From: JBGCEZ01 sp045106735 | Lineage (GTDB): Bacteria; Planctomycetota; Phycisphaerae; Phycisphaerales; SM1A02 | DNA: 64,000 bases | Direction of reading: 5' to 3' | Assembly: GCA_045106735.1 (NCBI GenBank) | Contig: JBGCEZ010000034.1 | Location: 41,880 to 105,879, forward strand | Shown here: piece after piece, positions 9,473 through 18,562 of the stretch | How positions within the stretch are numbered: position 1 is the first letter of the stretch | Layout of the letters: each line of letters starts with the position of its first letter | Made by a program: the position numbers and the translations under genes | The notes under the pieces: model-generated | Told to the model about the DNA's origin: nothing | What the model saw: only the letters and a program-made list of their open reading frames with translations | Database searches by the model: none

Positions 9473-9746
9473 CCCCACCCGCCGACGGGAAGCCGAGGCC
9501 ATGCCGCGGGCTCGCTTGAGCCCCGGCGTGGCTCAGGCGGGGGTGGATCGGGCGAGGGTGGATCAGCCCGCGGCGCGAACGAGCGTGCGCGGGGCCGAAG
9601 CGTAGAAACCTGCCCTGGCGTTTCGTCGGACGCTCAGTCCGGACAGGCCCTGAAAGAGCGATCTTCGAGCAGTTGAACGGCGAAGATGCGATGCGCATGC
9701 AACGGCTCAGAGACGCAGCGATCGGCCACATCGTGGCCAGACACTC

Positions 9747-10937
9747 CTACGCCGCCCACGCCAGCACATTCGCGATCAACAGCAACCCGCCCAGCGCCAA
9801 ACTGCCGCCGAGCACGATGGCGATCGCTTCGCGCCCCCGCAGATGCAAGAGTCCGACGGCCACGGCGACGGCGATGATGAGATGCAGCAGGCCTTCGACG
9901 AGGAACGCGGCCAGGACGCTGGGGATGCCGAGCAAGGCGGCCAATCGAGCCACGCTCACCACGGCCAACGTGCGCCCCGCATAGCCAATCGCGTCGCCAA
10001 TGCGGCGATCGCTGAACCACGCGAAGACCAGTCCCGCGCCGGCAATCGCGCCCCACCACATCGTTTGCACGAGCAGCGTGCGGACGACCCATCGGATCCG
10101 CACGCCAAAGCTGACCGTGCCCTCGGCGACGGCGGCATCGGCCGCACCCGCTCCGGCCCCGTCCACCACCCCCGCCGCGACGGCGGGATCGGGGTACAGC
10201 ACGCCGGCGCCCGACAGTCCAGCAATGACGAGCAGCAGGGTGACCGCGACGGCGATCGCCCAGGGCGTGTACGGATCGCCGGGCAGGCGGCGCACCAGCG
10301 GACGCTCGTGGCGTTCGATTTCTTCGTCTTCGACTTTGGTGCGTTCCACCGCCGCGCCCGGTGAATCGTCGCCCGCGGTGGTCGGTGGGGCTGCGGTGGC
10401 TGCGGTGGCTGCCGCGCCGACCGCGGCCCCACCGACTGATGCACTGGCCGCCACATTGGCCGCGGCACCGGCGACTTCCGGCTCCGGGGCATCGGTCACC
10501 AAGTGGTAGCGATTCTGCGAATCGTCCCAACCACAGCGCAGGCAGATCGGTCCGGCGACGCGGCGCTCGGACCCGCAGCTCGGACACGGCGGAAGATCGG
10601 ACGGGACGTCGGGGCCGACGGGCGTTTCCTCGCCCGGGACTTCCAATGGGTACGACTCTTCGCCGGTGCCTGGCGGCGGCGCGGCGGCGTTCGCGGCATC
10701 GGCTGAGCTTCCACGGGATGCGTCCGGCGCGGCCGGCTCCGCCGCAGATTCGGCGGCATTCCCCGCCGCGGTGTCGGCGCCATCCGCCCCATCCATCAAC
10801 GGGGACGCCGCGGCATCTCCCGACGGCTCAGCCGAGGCATCGTCGGCCGACGCTCCGTCAGGTCGTGGATCGCGATCGTGGTCAGGGTCGTGACCGTGGG
10901 ACGAATCGGACGCGGGATCGGGGGTTTCATTGGGCAC
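9747..10937 (-). CDS. Zinc-ribbon membrane protein, unknown function
   Basis: 396 residues from a GTG at 10937 (read as MPNETPDPASD), chosen because AGGAG lies 7 nt upstream and the start overlaps the end of the phosphoglycerate mutase gene by 11 bp, which suggests translational coupling. The first 120 residues are acidic low complexity rich in Asp, Ala and Gly. A CPSC-x12-CLRC zinc knuckle follows near residue 115, then a Ala-rich linker, and the C-terminal 180 residues hold about five transmembrane helices (for example WAIAVAVTLLLVIAGLSGAG and AIAIVLGGSLALGGLLLIAN). Homologous function unknown; the design is cytosolic zinc ribbon plus membrane domain. Confidence 0.7.
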   Translation of the reverse strand: MPNETPDPASDSSHGHDPDHDRDPRPDGASADDASAEPSGDAAASPLMDGADGADTAAGNAAESAAEPAAPDASRGSSADAANAAAPPPGTGEESYPLEVPGEETPVGPDVPSDLPPCPSCGSERRVAGPICLRCGWDDSQNRYHLVTDAPEPEVAGAAANVAASASVGGAAVGAAATAATAAPPTTAGDDSPGAAVERTKVEDEEIERHERPLVRRLPGDPYTPWAIAVAVTLLLVIAGLSGAGVLYPDPAVAAGVVDGAGAGAADAAVAEGTVSFGVRIRWVVRTLLVQTMWWGAIAGAGLVFAWFSDRRIGDAIGYAGRTLAVVSVARLAALLGIPSVLAAFLVEGLLHLIIAVAVAVGLLHLRGREAIAIVLGGSLALGGLLLIANVLAWAA

Positions 10938-12348
10938 GACCGTTCTCCTGGCGTCGCCGGTGCGGGCGACGGGGCGTACGTGGGCGCCGCACCCCTGCAC
11001 CGTACAACAGGAACTCGACGACGTCGTCACCCGGACGCAGACGCAATTCCGCGTCGTCGGCCAGTGACGCGTCAAAGGGCATCGTCCGGGGGCTCGCGAA
11101 TCCCATGCCGGCGAACACCGCCGGGATCGCGCCGGCCACGCGAGCTCCCGTGGCGGGATCACGAACCGGGCCGGCCACGACCAGCAGACGCCACGTCTCC
11201 GGCTGGCCGGCCAGCGCGACGGCGAGCGGGCCGATGATGCGCTCGTCGATGAGTTCGATTCGGGACACCCGTTCATCGGCCGACCGCGCGATGTCGGCGT
11301 CGGCTTGGTCCGCCTCGCCCGGGACAGCGCTGGCCGACCACATGCCAAAGGCCAGCGCGGGCGACGTGGCGGCCGCAACAAGCTCGGCCACGAAACGCGA
11401 CGGATCCAGCGGCACGCGGCGGACGTCCGCGCCGATCGCCCGGCCGAAACCAAGCCCGATCGGATCGTTCGCCACGACTGTCGCCGGTCGCCCTTCGTAG
11501 CGCTGCATCGTTTCGTGCAAGCCATGGCCTCGGCCACCGCCCCACGGCCAGGCATGCGTCGGGACGGGCAAGCCCGCATCGCGGCGCGTGGCCAACACCT
11601 CGTGGCCCTTGAGGATCGCGGCGGCGTGATCCATCCACGCCCGCAGCGCGCGGGAGCCGGGTCCAGTGGGCACGCACGACGCGGCCGTCCGTCCCAGGCC
11701 CGCGGCCGGCGACCACATGACCAAGCCATCGACATCGACGCCCGGAGCGAGCTCGAGCACGATGCGGTGGGGAGCGACGCGCCGCCAATGGCCGGTGGCC
11801 AACGCACCGACGGCCGAGCTTTCGCCCGCGCCGGTGGGCTCCATCAACGAGTGGAACACGGCGTCGGCTTCGGCCTCGGTCAATCCGTGGTCGCCGCTCC
11901 GCACGATGCGGCCGGCTTCGACGGCAATGAGATCGATGCACAGGCCGGGCCGTTCGGTGACCGGCGCGGACTCCGCCGACAAAGCCCGCCGGGACGCGGC
12001 GGGGGAGGTGGAGGTGGAGGTGGAGGCGGAGGCGGAGGCGGATCCCGCACCGTCGACTCCGTCATCATCGCCTTCTGTCCCGAGCAGGCTCGCGCACGGC
12101 ACGCCTTGGAGCCCCGGATCGCGCCCGACCAGCAACCCCAGAAGATCCGAACGCCCCAAAGGGCGGGGCGATGGCCCCGGGATGATCGCCGCCGGGCGCC
12201 CTTCCGCCGCCAGCCGGTCAAGATTCGGCGTTCGCGCGACGCCAAATGGCTCGCGGTCCCCCAACGCAGCGGACACCGGTCCGGACGTATCGTCCAGAAG
12301 CACGATCACGTGCCGATCGGCCTGTATCCCGCGTTCCAACCGCTTCAC
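10927..12348 (-). CDS. apgM: Archaeal-type cofactor-independent phosphoglycerate mutase-like protein
   Basis: 473 residues if the GTG at 12348 is used (VKRLERGIQADRH); a GGGAAGG stretch lies just upstream. The N-terminus matches the alkaline-phosphatase-superfamily fold of ApgM: VIVLLDDTSG with metal-binding Asp, TPNLDRLAAEG, then PLGRSDLLGLLVGRDP with the Ser-Asp that forms the phosphoserine. Later THAWPWGGGRG corresponds to the family's N-A-x-W-x-W-G motif, and SGDHGLTEAEADAVF and RRVPLDPSRF support the call. The enzyme interconverts 2- and 3-phosphoglycerate; enolase lies 2 kb away. A run of Ser-Ala/Ser-Thr dipeptides encoded by 6-bp repeats (about 12000-12045) is inserted in a loop. The exact start is uncertain. 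Confidence 0.78.
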   Translation of the reverse strand: MKRLERGIQADRHVIVLLDDTSGPVSAALGDREPFGVARTPNLDRLAAEGRPAAIIPGPSPRPLGRSDLLGLLVGRDPGLQGVPCASLLGTEGDDDGVDGAGSASASASTSTSTSPAASRRALSAESAPVTERPGLCIDLIAVEAGRIVRSGDHGLTEAEADAVFHSLMEPTGAGESSAVGALATGHWRRVAPHRIVLELAPGVDVDGLVMWSPAAGLGRTAASCVPTGPGSRALRAWMDHAAAILKGHEVLATRRDAGLPVPTHAWPWGGGRGHGLHETMQRYEGRPATVVANDPIGLGFGRAIGADVRRVPLDPSRFVAELVAAATSPALAFGMWSASAVPGEADQADADIARSADERVSRIELIDERIIGPLAVALAGQPETWRLLVVAGPVRDPATGARVAGAIPAVFAGMGFASPRTMPFDASLADDAELRLRPGDDVVEFLLYGAGVRRPRTPRRPHRRRQENGRAQ

Positions 12349-12576
12349 CGCCCTTCCCGTTCCCGATTCGCCCCGTGACCGCGCGCCCGCCGCACGCCCG
12401 CCACCCCCAGCCGAGCACGCAAGCCCAGCAATACCAGGGATTTCCTCCGCCGCCGGCCGCCGCCGGCCACAAACCCGAGGGACGCCGGGAACAGTCCGCC
12501 CGCGCCATCCGTCTATGGTCATATCGACGCTCGCTCCCGACAAGAGCGTTCGACCCAACTCTTGAGGAGCCTTGCC

Positions 12577-13236
12577 ATGTCCGTCCACCCCCTGACCGTT
12601 CTCGTTCCGTCCGTGCTTGTCGCCGGTTCCCTCGCATTGCTGCCGGCCATGGCCTCGCCCACGGCCGACGCCCCCGCCGCGATCGCCGCCGCAACCGTTG
12701 CCGCGCCGCAGGCCGCCACCAGCACCGCGGCGATGACGTACGACATCGACAACGTCCACTCGTGCGCCCTGTTCCGCGTGCAGCACCTCGGCGCCGGCCA
12801 GTTCTTCGGCCGATTCAACCGCTTCGAAGGACAGTTCACCTTCAGCGAGTCGAACGGCCCGATCTTCGACGTGAAGATTCCGATCGACAGCGTCGACACC
12901 GACAACGACCGCCTCGACGGCCACCTGCGAAGTCCGGACTTCTTCAACGCCGTCGAACATCCGGCCATGAGCTTCAAGAACATCTCCGCCACCAAGAGCG
13001 GCGAGCGGATGTGGGACGTGACCGGCGAGATCACGATCCTCGGCGTGACCAAGACCGTGCCGGTCAAGGTCGAGTGGACGGGTACCAAGGACGTTGGCCG
13101 CGGCGTGCGCACCGGGCTCGAAGCGATCTTCACGATCAAGCGCAGCGACTTCGGCATGATGTACGGCGTCGAGAACGGCATGCTGGGCGACGAGACCCGG
13201 ATCATCGTCAGCATCGAAGGCACGCCGGCCACGTGA
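12577..13236 (+). CDS. YceI-family exported lipid-binding protein
   Basis: 219 residues from the ATG at 12577, chosen for GAGGAG 8 nt upstream. A typical signal peptide covers residues 1-30. The mature protein is one YceI domain: YDIDNVHSCALFRVQHLGAG, FFGRFNRFEG, then LDGHLRSPDFFNAVEHPAMS and VTGEITILGVTKTVPVKVEW, which are hallmark segments of this family. YceI proteins form a lipocalin-like barrel that binds isoprenoid or other lipid chains in the periplasm; the ligand here is unknown. It is divergent from the phosphoglycerate mutase gene and is followed by an intrinsic terminator. Confidence 0.93.
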   Translation: MSVHPLTVLVPSVLVAGSLALLPAMASPTADAPAAIAAATVAAPQAATSTAAMTYDIDNVHSCALFRVQHLGAGQFFGRFNRFEGQFTFSESNGPIFDVKIPIDSVDTDNDRLDGHLRSPDFFNAVEHPAMSFKNISATKSGERMWDVTGEITILGVTKTVPVKVEWTGTKDVGRGVRTGLEAIFTIKRSDFGMMYGVENGMLGDETRIIVSIEGTPAT

Positions 13237-13280
13237 TGCCGCCGACCGCCCCGCCACCGGGGCCAGCTTCAGAGTGACCG

Positions 13281-13320
13281 CGCGGCCCGGGAAGACGCTT
13301 CTCGGGCCGCGTCACGTTTT
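13281..13320 (+). terminator. Intrinsic terminator after the YceI gene
   Basis: A 14-bp stem (13281-13294 with 13298-13311, one G-U pair) closes on a 3-nt loop and is followed by TCACGTTTTC. It lies 45 bp after the YceI stop codon. Confidence 0.7.
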
Positions 13321-13340
13321 CCGCTCCCAAGGATTCCGCC

Positions 13341-14330
13341 ATGCCCCCCGCCATCGCCGGCTTGCTCGACCAGATCCTCTGGCCCGTTCTGCTTCCCGGC
13401 ACGATTGCCGGCGTCTTGCTGCTGCTCGCCTGGCGTCCGTGGGTCCGGGGCGAAGGGGCGGAGACTGGCCACGGGGCGGCCTGGGTGCTTCCGATCACCG
13501 CGGGCATTGGCTTCATCATCGCGTTCTTCGATCAGGCCGAACGCATCACCTGGCCGTTCCCGGACAAGTGGCACGGGCTCGCGTACGCCGCCGGCATGCT
13601 GGTCGGCGTCGGCGCGGTGGTGGCGACGATTCGCTCGTCCTGGCTTTCGTTGCTGGTGGCCGCCGCCGGAGCGGGGGCGGTCGCGTTCTACGGAGTCGAC
13701 CTGCCAACGCTGGGAGACACCAAAGGCCGCCTGCTCCTGGCCGGGGCTGCGGTGCTGGCGGTGCTGAGCACCGAATCGCTCGCCACGCGCCGTCCGGGCC
13801 CCGTCGTCCCGGCCCTGTTCTGGCTGGGCTTCACCGGGCTCTCGATCACGGTGTTGTCCGGCGGGTTCGCCCGGCTCAGCTTGATGGCCGCTGGCCTCAG
13901 CGCGGTGGCCGGCGGAGCCGTGGTCTGCGGCGTTCTGCACCCGCGTTTCCGCGCATCGCGCGGCGGGGCGGCCGTCTTGGCCACCATGTTTGCGCTGCTG
14001 CTTCCAACCGCATGGATCTACGGGAACCAGGACATCCTCGGCCCGACCCCGTACGTGTTGCTGGCGGCCATTCCGATTGCCGGCTGGCTGGGCGAATTGC
14101 CGATCTTTGGCCGCATCGAAGTGCCGCGCGGAGAGCGCGCTTCCGACGAACCGGCAGGCGTTTCCGCCGGCCCGCCGCTGGTGCGCGCCCGGCGCCGGCT
14201 GTCCGCCGACCTCGCCCGCCTCTTGATTCCCGCCCTGCTCGCGGTGGCCGCGATCGCCGTGGCCCGCGGCGGCTCCACCGACACCGCCGAAGACGCCGCC
14301 GACGATCCGTCGTCCTTCTACGGGGGTTGA
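13341..14330 (+). CDS. Polytopic membrane protein, unknown function
   Basis: 329 residues with about nine or ten hydrophobic segments running almost the whole length, starting PVLLPGTIAGVLLLLAW at residue 16 and ending LLIPALLAVAAIAVARG near residue 298. A cytosolic Arg-rich loop lies at about 255-292, and the C-terminus is short and acidic (DTAEDAADDPSSFYGG). No transporter or enzyme signature was recognised. It starts 104 bp after the YceI gene and just past its terminator, so it may be independently expressed. It converges on enolase with a 22-bp gap. Confidence 0.65.
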   Translation: MPPAIAGLLDQILWPVLLPGTIAGVLLLLAWRPWVRGEGAETGHGAAWVLPITAGIGFIIAFFDQAERITWPFPDKWHGLAYAAGMLVGVGAVVATIRSSWLSLLVAAAGAGAVAFYGVDLPTLGDTKGRLLLAGAAVLAVLSTESLATRRPGPVVPALFWLGFTGLSITVLSGGFARLSLMAAGLSAVAGGAVVCGVLHPRFRASRGGAAVLATMFALLLPTAWIYGNQDILGPTPYVLLAAIPIAGWLGELPIFGRIEVPRGERASDEPAGVSAGPPLVRARRRLSADLARLLIPALLAVAAIAVARGGSTDTAEDAADDPSSFYGG

Positions 14331-14352
14331 GCCCCGCTTCGGTCGACCGAAC

Positions 14353-15639
14353 TCAGTCGAGCCCGTACACCGCCGAGTCGCCCAGCGCTTCGGCGATCCG
14401 CAGCAACTGGTTGTACTTGGCGTTGCGGTCGCTGCGGCACGGAGCGCCGGTCTTGATCTGACCGCAGTTGGTCGCCACCGCGATGTCGGCGATCGTCGCG
14501 TCTTCGGTTTCGCCCGACCGGTGACTCATGACGGACTCGAAGCCGTTGCGCCGGGCCAGGTTGACCGCCTCCATCGCCTCGCTCAGCGTGCCGATCTGGT
14601 TGACCTTCACCAGGATCGCATTCGCGCAGCCTTCGTCGATGCCGCGGCGGAGGAAGTCGGGGTTGGTGACGAACAGGTCGTCGCCCACGAGCTGCACGCG
14701 GTCGCCGATGCGCTCGGTGATCGTGCGCCAGCCGTCCCAGTCGTTCTCGGCCAGGCCGTCTTCGATCGAGTGGATCGGCCAGCGATCGCACCAACCGGCC
14801 CAGAGGTCGACGAGTTCATCGCTGCTGATGACGCGGTCGGGGTCGCTGCTGAAGAAGCAGTAGCCCTCCTTGCCCAACTTCTCGGCTTCGTTCCACAGTT
14901 CGCTGGTGGCCGGATCCAGGGCGATGGTGATCTGGTCGCCCAGGTCGTAGCCGGCCTTCTCGACCGCGCGGGCGATGTACTCGAGGGCTTCCTCGTTGCT
15001 CTTGAGGTTCGGGGCAAAGCCGCCCTCGTCACCCACCGCGGTGGACAGGCCATCGGCGTGGAGCACCCCAGCCAGAGCGTGGTAGATCTCGACCCCGGCC
15101 CGCAGGCCTTCCTCGAACGTGTCGAAGCCGAAGGGTTGGATCATGAACTCCTGGAAGTCCACCGTGTTGTCGGCGTGCTTGCCGCCGTTGAGGATGTTCA
15201 GCATCGGCACCGGCAGAACGCGGGCGGCCGTGCCGCCGAGGTAGCGGTACAGCGGCTGGGCGGTGGCGTCGGCCGCGGCATGGGCCACGGCGAGCGACAC
15301 GCCCAGGATCGCGTTCGCCCCAAGCTTGGACTTGTTCGGCGTGCCGTCGAGCTCGATCAGCGCCCGGTCGATCGTCTCCTGGCCGGTCGCGTCGTAGCCG
15401 GCGAGTTCCGGGGCGATCACGTCATTGACGTTCGCCACGGCCTGGAACACGGCCTTGCCGCGCCACGCATCGCCGCCATCTCGGAGTTCGGTCGCCTCGT
15501 GTTCGCCGGTGCTCGCCCCCGATGGGACGGCCGCACGGCCAAAGCCGCCGCCTTCCAGCACGACCTCGCACTCGAGGGTCGGGTTCCCGCGGGAATCCAG
15601 GATCTGGCGGGCATTGATCTGCTCGATGTCGAAGGCCAT
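14353..15639 (-). CDS. eno: Enolase (phosphopyruvate hydratase)
   Basis: 428 residues, the normal enolase length, from the ATG at 15639 (MAFDIEQINARQILDSRGNP), with GGAG 10 nt upstream. The sequence includes AVPSGASTGEHEATELRD with the mobile catalytic loop, the metal-binding carboxylates in FMIQPFGFDTF and IEDGLAENDWDGW, the catalytic lysine region LVKVNQIGTLSEAMEAV and the signature SHRSGETED. It converts 2-phosphoglycerate to phosphoenolpyruvate. A phosphoglycerate mutase-like gene lies 2 kb to the left, though not in the same transcript. The 237 bp upstream contain a duplicated segment of about 20 bp (GGAGGGCGAACG occurs twice near 15760-15795). Confidence 0.98.
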   Translation of the reverse strand: MAFDIEQINARQILDSRGNPTLECEVVLEGGGFGRAAVPSGASTGEHEATELRDGGDAWRGKAVFQAVANVNDVIAPELAGYDATGQETIDRALIELDGTPNKSKLGANAILGVSLAVAHAAADATAQPLYRYLGGTAARVLPVPMLNILNGGKHADNTVDFQEFMIQPFGFDTFEEGLRAGVEIYHALAGVLHADGLSTAVGDEGGFAPNLKSNEEALEYIARAVEKAGYDLGDQITIALDPATSELWNEAEKLGKEGYCFFSSDPDRVISSDELVDLWAGWCDRWPIHSIEDGLAENDWDGWRTITERIGDRVQLVGDDLFVTNPDFLRRGIDEGCANAILVKVNQIGTLSEAMEAVNLARRNGFESVMSHRSGETEDATIADIAVATNCGQIKTGAPCRSDRNAKYNQLLRIAEALGDSAVYGLD

Positions 15640-15875
15640 CGGACGGAAGCTCCGGTCAACGGGGTCGAGGCCTCGCGCGGCCGACCGAGCTTCAGGTCGG
15701 CGGCCCGCGGTCGAGGCGGGCCGGGATGGTAGCAGGCGACGCCGGCCGATCGGTGGACCAGCGGAGGGCGAACGACGGACCAGCGGACCGGCGGAGGGCG
15801 AACGCCCGGACGACGGCAGGCCAGCGCCGGGTCCGCGGTCGCTCCGTGCCGTTTCCGCGGGAACGCAGCGATTGT

Positions 15876-17195
15876 TCAGCGCCGATTCGCCGCCACGCCG
15901 ACGTCTCGATCGAATCGGCCGCGGCGTTCGACCGGCAGCAGGGACCGAATCTCGACGTACGCGTTGTCGTCGGTCTCCTTCAGGCGGCCGGAATTGCGCA
16001 GCAGCTCGGCGTGGCGAGCCTGCAGCGGCGGACTGCCGAGGTCCATGATCGACGTCATCGGCGTCACCACGCGGCTCAACTCGCGGCGGGCGTCCTCGAC
16101 CATGCGGGCCGCTTCCATCTCGTCGGCATCGCGGCGGACGGCCCACTCGCCCAGAATCGCCGCCGCGTCGGCCTCCAAGCCCGGTGCATTGCGCTGCATC
16201 CAGCCGCGGGCTTGCTCGAGCCGTCGGGCGTCCCGCCCCACCAACCACGGATGACTGGCGTGCCGGACGCGGCGTCGCCAGGATGCTTCTGCCTCGGGCG
16301 TCCCGGCCGCCGCGGCGATCGCGTCGACCGCGGCATCCAAGGGGGTCCGGAGCCGGGCCCAGGCCTGACAAATGCGCTGTTCGGCCGCGGCCAGATCTCC
16401 GGGATCACCGGTGGCGCTGGCGATCCGGCGGTCGATGCGGCCGAGCCACGCCTCCCCGGCGGCGTCTCGCACCATCGGACCAACGGTCGCCGCCCAGGCG
16501 TTCACCGCCCGGTCAATCGCGGCGGCATCGGCCGCGGCCCCGCCGAGCTCAGCGGTCCGGGCGAGGCGAACCATCTCGATGAGGTCAATGGACTCGCCGG
16601 CTTCAAACGTGGCCCCGCCGGCGGATTGCAGGCTTCGGATGAACGCCGCCCGCTCGAGTTGCTGAATGAGCGGGGCAACTTCCCGATCCTCGCCGTAGAA
16701 GAGGCGGAGGTTCTGGGTCAGCTCGGCCATCCGGTCCGAGGCCCGATGCCAGGACTCGCGGCCCACTTCCAGGACGGCGATCTGCCGATCAAGAAACGCA
16801 TTGAGCCCGCCCCCGCCCCCACCGCCGGCTTCGGCCGCGGCCACACGGGCGTCGTGGTCCTCGGCCAGCTCGAGCACCGCGTCGCGATAGTCCATCAGGC
16901 TGATCTCGGCGATCGACGTCTCGGCCGACGTCCGGCCAAGGGCGCGCATGAATTCGCTCGTCGCCCGATCGGTGATGACAGGATGGACTTCGGCCGGCCC
17001 GCGGACGTTCGACGTCGACGCGGCTGCGAATGCGGATGCGGATGCGGATGCGCTCCCGGCCATCGCCAACGTCGCCGTCGCCCGCTCAGTCAGCCCGGCA
17101 ACTCCGATCAGCGCGAGCAGTCCCACGGCCATCGATCGCCCGGTGGCGTGAATGAAGCGGGGACGGACGGACACGAATGGAGCGGCGTCGGCCAT
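15876..17195 (-). CDS. Exported protein of unknown function, helical
   Basis: 439 residues from the ATG at 17195 (MADAAPFVSVRPRF). A hydrophobic segment at residues about 20-45 (SMAVGLLALIGVAGL) acts as a signal peptide or membrane anchor, then a SASASASAF dipeptide run encoded by a 6-bp repeat. The rest is mostly amphipathic helix rich in Ala, Arg, Asp and Glu, with a Gly-only run of seven residues near 128. No domain recognised and no catalytic motif seen. It lies between xerD (205 bp upstream) and enolase (237 bp downstream) on the same strand. Confidence 0.65.
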   Translation of the reverse strand: MADAAPFVSVRPRFIHATGRSMAVGLLALIGVAGLTERATATLAMAGSASASASAFAAASTSNVRGPAEVHPVITDRATSEFMRALGRTSAETSIAEISLMDYRDAVLELAEDHDARVAAAEAGGGGGGGLNAFLDRQIAVLEVGRESWHRASDRMAELTQNLRLFYGEDREVAPLIQQLERAAFIRSLQSAGGATFEAGESIDLIEMVRLARTAELGGAAADAAAIDRAVNAWAATVGPMVRDAAGEAWLGRIDRRIASATGDPGDLAAAEQRICQAWARLRTPLDAAVDAIAAAAGTPEAEASWRRRVRHASHPWLVGRDARRLEQARGWMQRNAPGLEADAAAILGEWAVRRDADEMEAARMVEDARRELSRVVTPMTSIMDLGSPPLQARHAELLRNSGRLKETDDNAYVEIRSLLPVERRGRFDRDVGVAANRR

Positions 17196-17400
17196 GGGGC
17201 GTTCTCGATTCTGCGCGGCGGGTTCGGTTCTTGGTCGGGCATTGGCGACGATGCGGCCCGGGACGAACACTCCGCGGGCTCGGCGGGCCTCCTGGCCGCT
17301 CGCTCCCCCGGGCGTCCCTGACGCCTGAATCGTAGCCAACGCGCCGGCGACCCTCCATCGTCCGATTCCGTCGCCCGCCATGCGAGCTGAACTCGGCGGA

Positions 17401-18324
17401 TCAGCCGCGCGGATGAAAACGGTTGACGACTTCGCGGAGGCGAGCCTGGTCGACATGGGTGTAGATCTGGGTTGTGGCGATGTCCGAATGGCCCAACAAC
17501 TCCTGGACGATGCGGAGGTCCGCCCCGCCCGAAAGCAGGTGCGTCGCGAAACTGTGCCGCAACATGTGGGGATGGACGCCGACGAGTCCGGCCCGCTCGG
17601 CGTTCCGCCGCACGATCTGCCAGACTGCCACGCGCTCCAGCGGCCGCCCCGAGTTGGACAGCAGCAGCCGATTCTCGTGCCGGCCACTCTTGGCCAGATC
17701 GGGCCGCCGCTCGGCGAGCCAGGCCTCGGTCGCCTCGATCGCCGGCTGGCCGATGGGCACGAGTCGCTGCTTGCCGCCCTTGCCGTTGACCCGCAGGACG
17801 GCGATCGACTCGTGGTAGTCGCTCATCGACAGGCGGCCGACTTCGCTCGCGCGGAGTCCGGCGGCATACATGAGTTCGAGCATCGCCCGATCCCGCAGCC
17901 ACAGCCGGCCGTGTTCGGGCTTGGGGGCGGCGAGCAGGGCCCGCATCTTGCCGGGGCTGAGCACGCCCGGCAGTCGTCGCCAGCGCGAGGGCGTCTCGAG
18001 CAGCCGGGCCGGATCGCTGGCCCAGCGACCGGTGGCCGCGTGGTACCGAAAGAAGACCCGCAGGGTGGCCAGGTGCCGGGCGACCGACGACGCTTCCATG
18101 CCGCGGTCGACGTGGAGGCTCCGGAGATGCTCGGCGAGCATCCGCGGCGTCACCGCGTCCAGATCGGTCACGCCCCTCGCGTGGAGGTCGAGCATCAGGT
18201 CGCGAATGTCCCGTCCGTAGGCTTCGAGCGTCGTCGGAGCCAGCCCCGCCTCAATGCGGGCGAAGGACAAGAACTCACGTACCGGTGGCTGGAATCCGGG
18301 CGGGATCGGTACGGACGGGGGCAT
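17401..18324 (-). CDS. xerD: Tyrosine recombinase XerD-like
   Basis: 307 residues from the ATG at 18324, matching the usual XerC/XerD length of about 300. An N-terminal SAM-like domain (FLSFARIEAGLAPTTLEAYG) precedes the catalytic domain. All catalytic positions are visible: Arg158 in GLRASEVGRL, Lys182 in NGKGGKQR, His253-x2-Arg256 in HPHMLRHSFATHLL, His279 in LLGHSDIATTQIYTHV and nucleophile Tyr288. XerD with a partner resolves chromosome dimers at dif; no dif-like site was identified in the window. Its first 50 bp overlap the end of a small four-cysteine gene, so translation is probably coupled. XerC versus XerD identity cannot be settled from sequence alone. Confidence 0.93.
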   Translation of the reverse strand: MPPSVPIPPGFQPPVREFLSFARIEAGLAPTTLEAYGRDIRDLMLDLHARGVTDLDAVTPRMLAEHLRSLHVDRGMEASSVARHLATLRVFFRYHAATGRWASDPARLLETPSRWRRLPGVLSPGKMRALLAAPKPEHGRLWLRDRAMLELMYAAGLRASEVGRLSMSDYHESIAVLRVNGKGGKQRLVPIGQPAIEATEAWLAERRPDLAKSGRHENRLLLSNSGRPLERVAVWQIVRRNAERAGLVGVHPHMLRHSFATHLLSGGADLRIVQELLGHSDIATTQIYTHVDQARLREVVNRFHPRG

Positions 18325-18562
18325 GGCCGGCCAAAGTGATGACGACGGGGATCGACGCGTGGTCGGCGCCCGCGCGCTCATCGTCCTCGATCCGAATCTC
18401 GTGGTAGTGGGAGCACCCGTGGAAGCCGCCAAAGCAGACGCGGTAAGCCTCGTCGATGTGACCCAGCGAGAATCGCCGGGCACAACGGGCTTCGCCGCGA
18501 TCCACGTACGGGCACGATTGGCCCGAGGCGGAACGACCACCGGCGGCGGTGACAGCGTCCAT
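18275..18562 (-). CDS. Small four-cysteine protein overlapping xerD, unknown function
   Basis: 95 residues from the ATG at 18562, preceded by a strong GGAGG 5 nt away, which supports it as a real gene. The centre has four cysteines with pattern C-x9-C-x15-C-x6-C (starting CPYVDRGEARC and ending CFGGFHGC), flanked by Tyr and His residues, so a zinc or other metal site is plausible. The C-terminal third (ISIPV-type hydrophobic and Pro-rich) lies within the overlap with xerD. No known family was recognised. It is the promoter-proximal gene of the pair; the sigma-54-driven flagellar operon runs the other way 370 bp to the right. Confidence 0.6.
   Translation of the reverse strand: MDAVTAAGGRSASGQSCPYVDRGEARCARRFSLGHIDEAYRVCFGGFHGCSHYHEIRIEDDERAGADHASIPVVITLAGHAPVRTDPARIPATGT

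Noticed and set aside
9473..9746. Small gene in the 274-bp gap between the repeat protein and the zinc-ribbon membrane protein
   Set aside because: The only open frame (minus strand) is Arg/Pro/Ser-rich with no ribosome site; no terminator hairpin was clear either.
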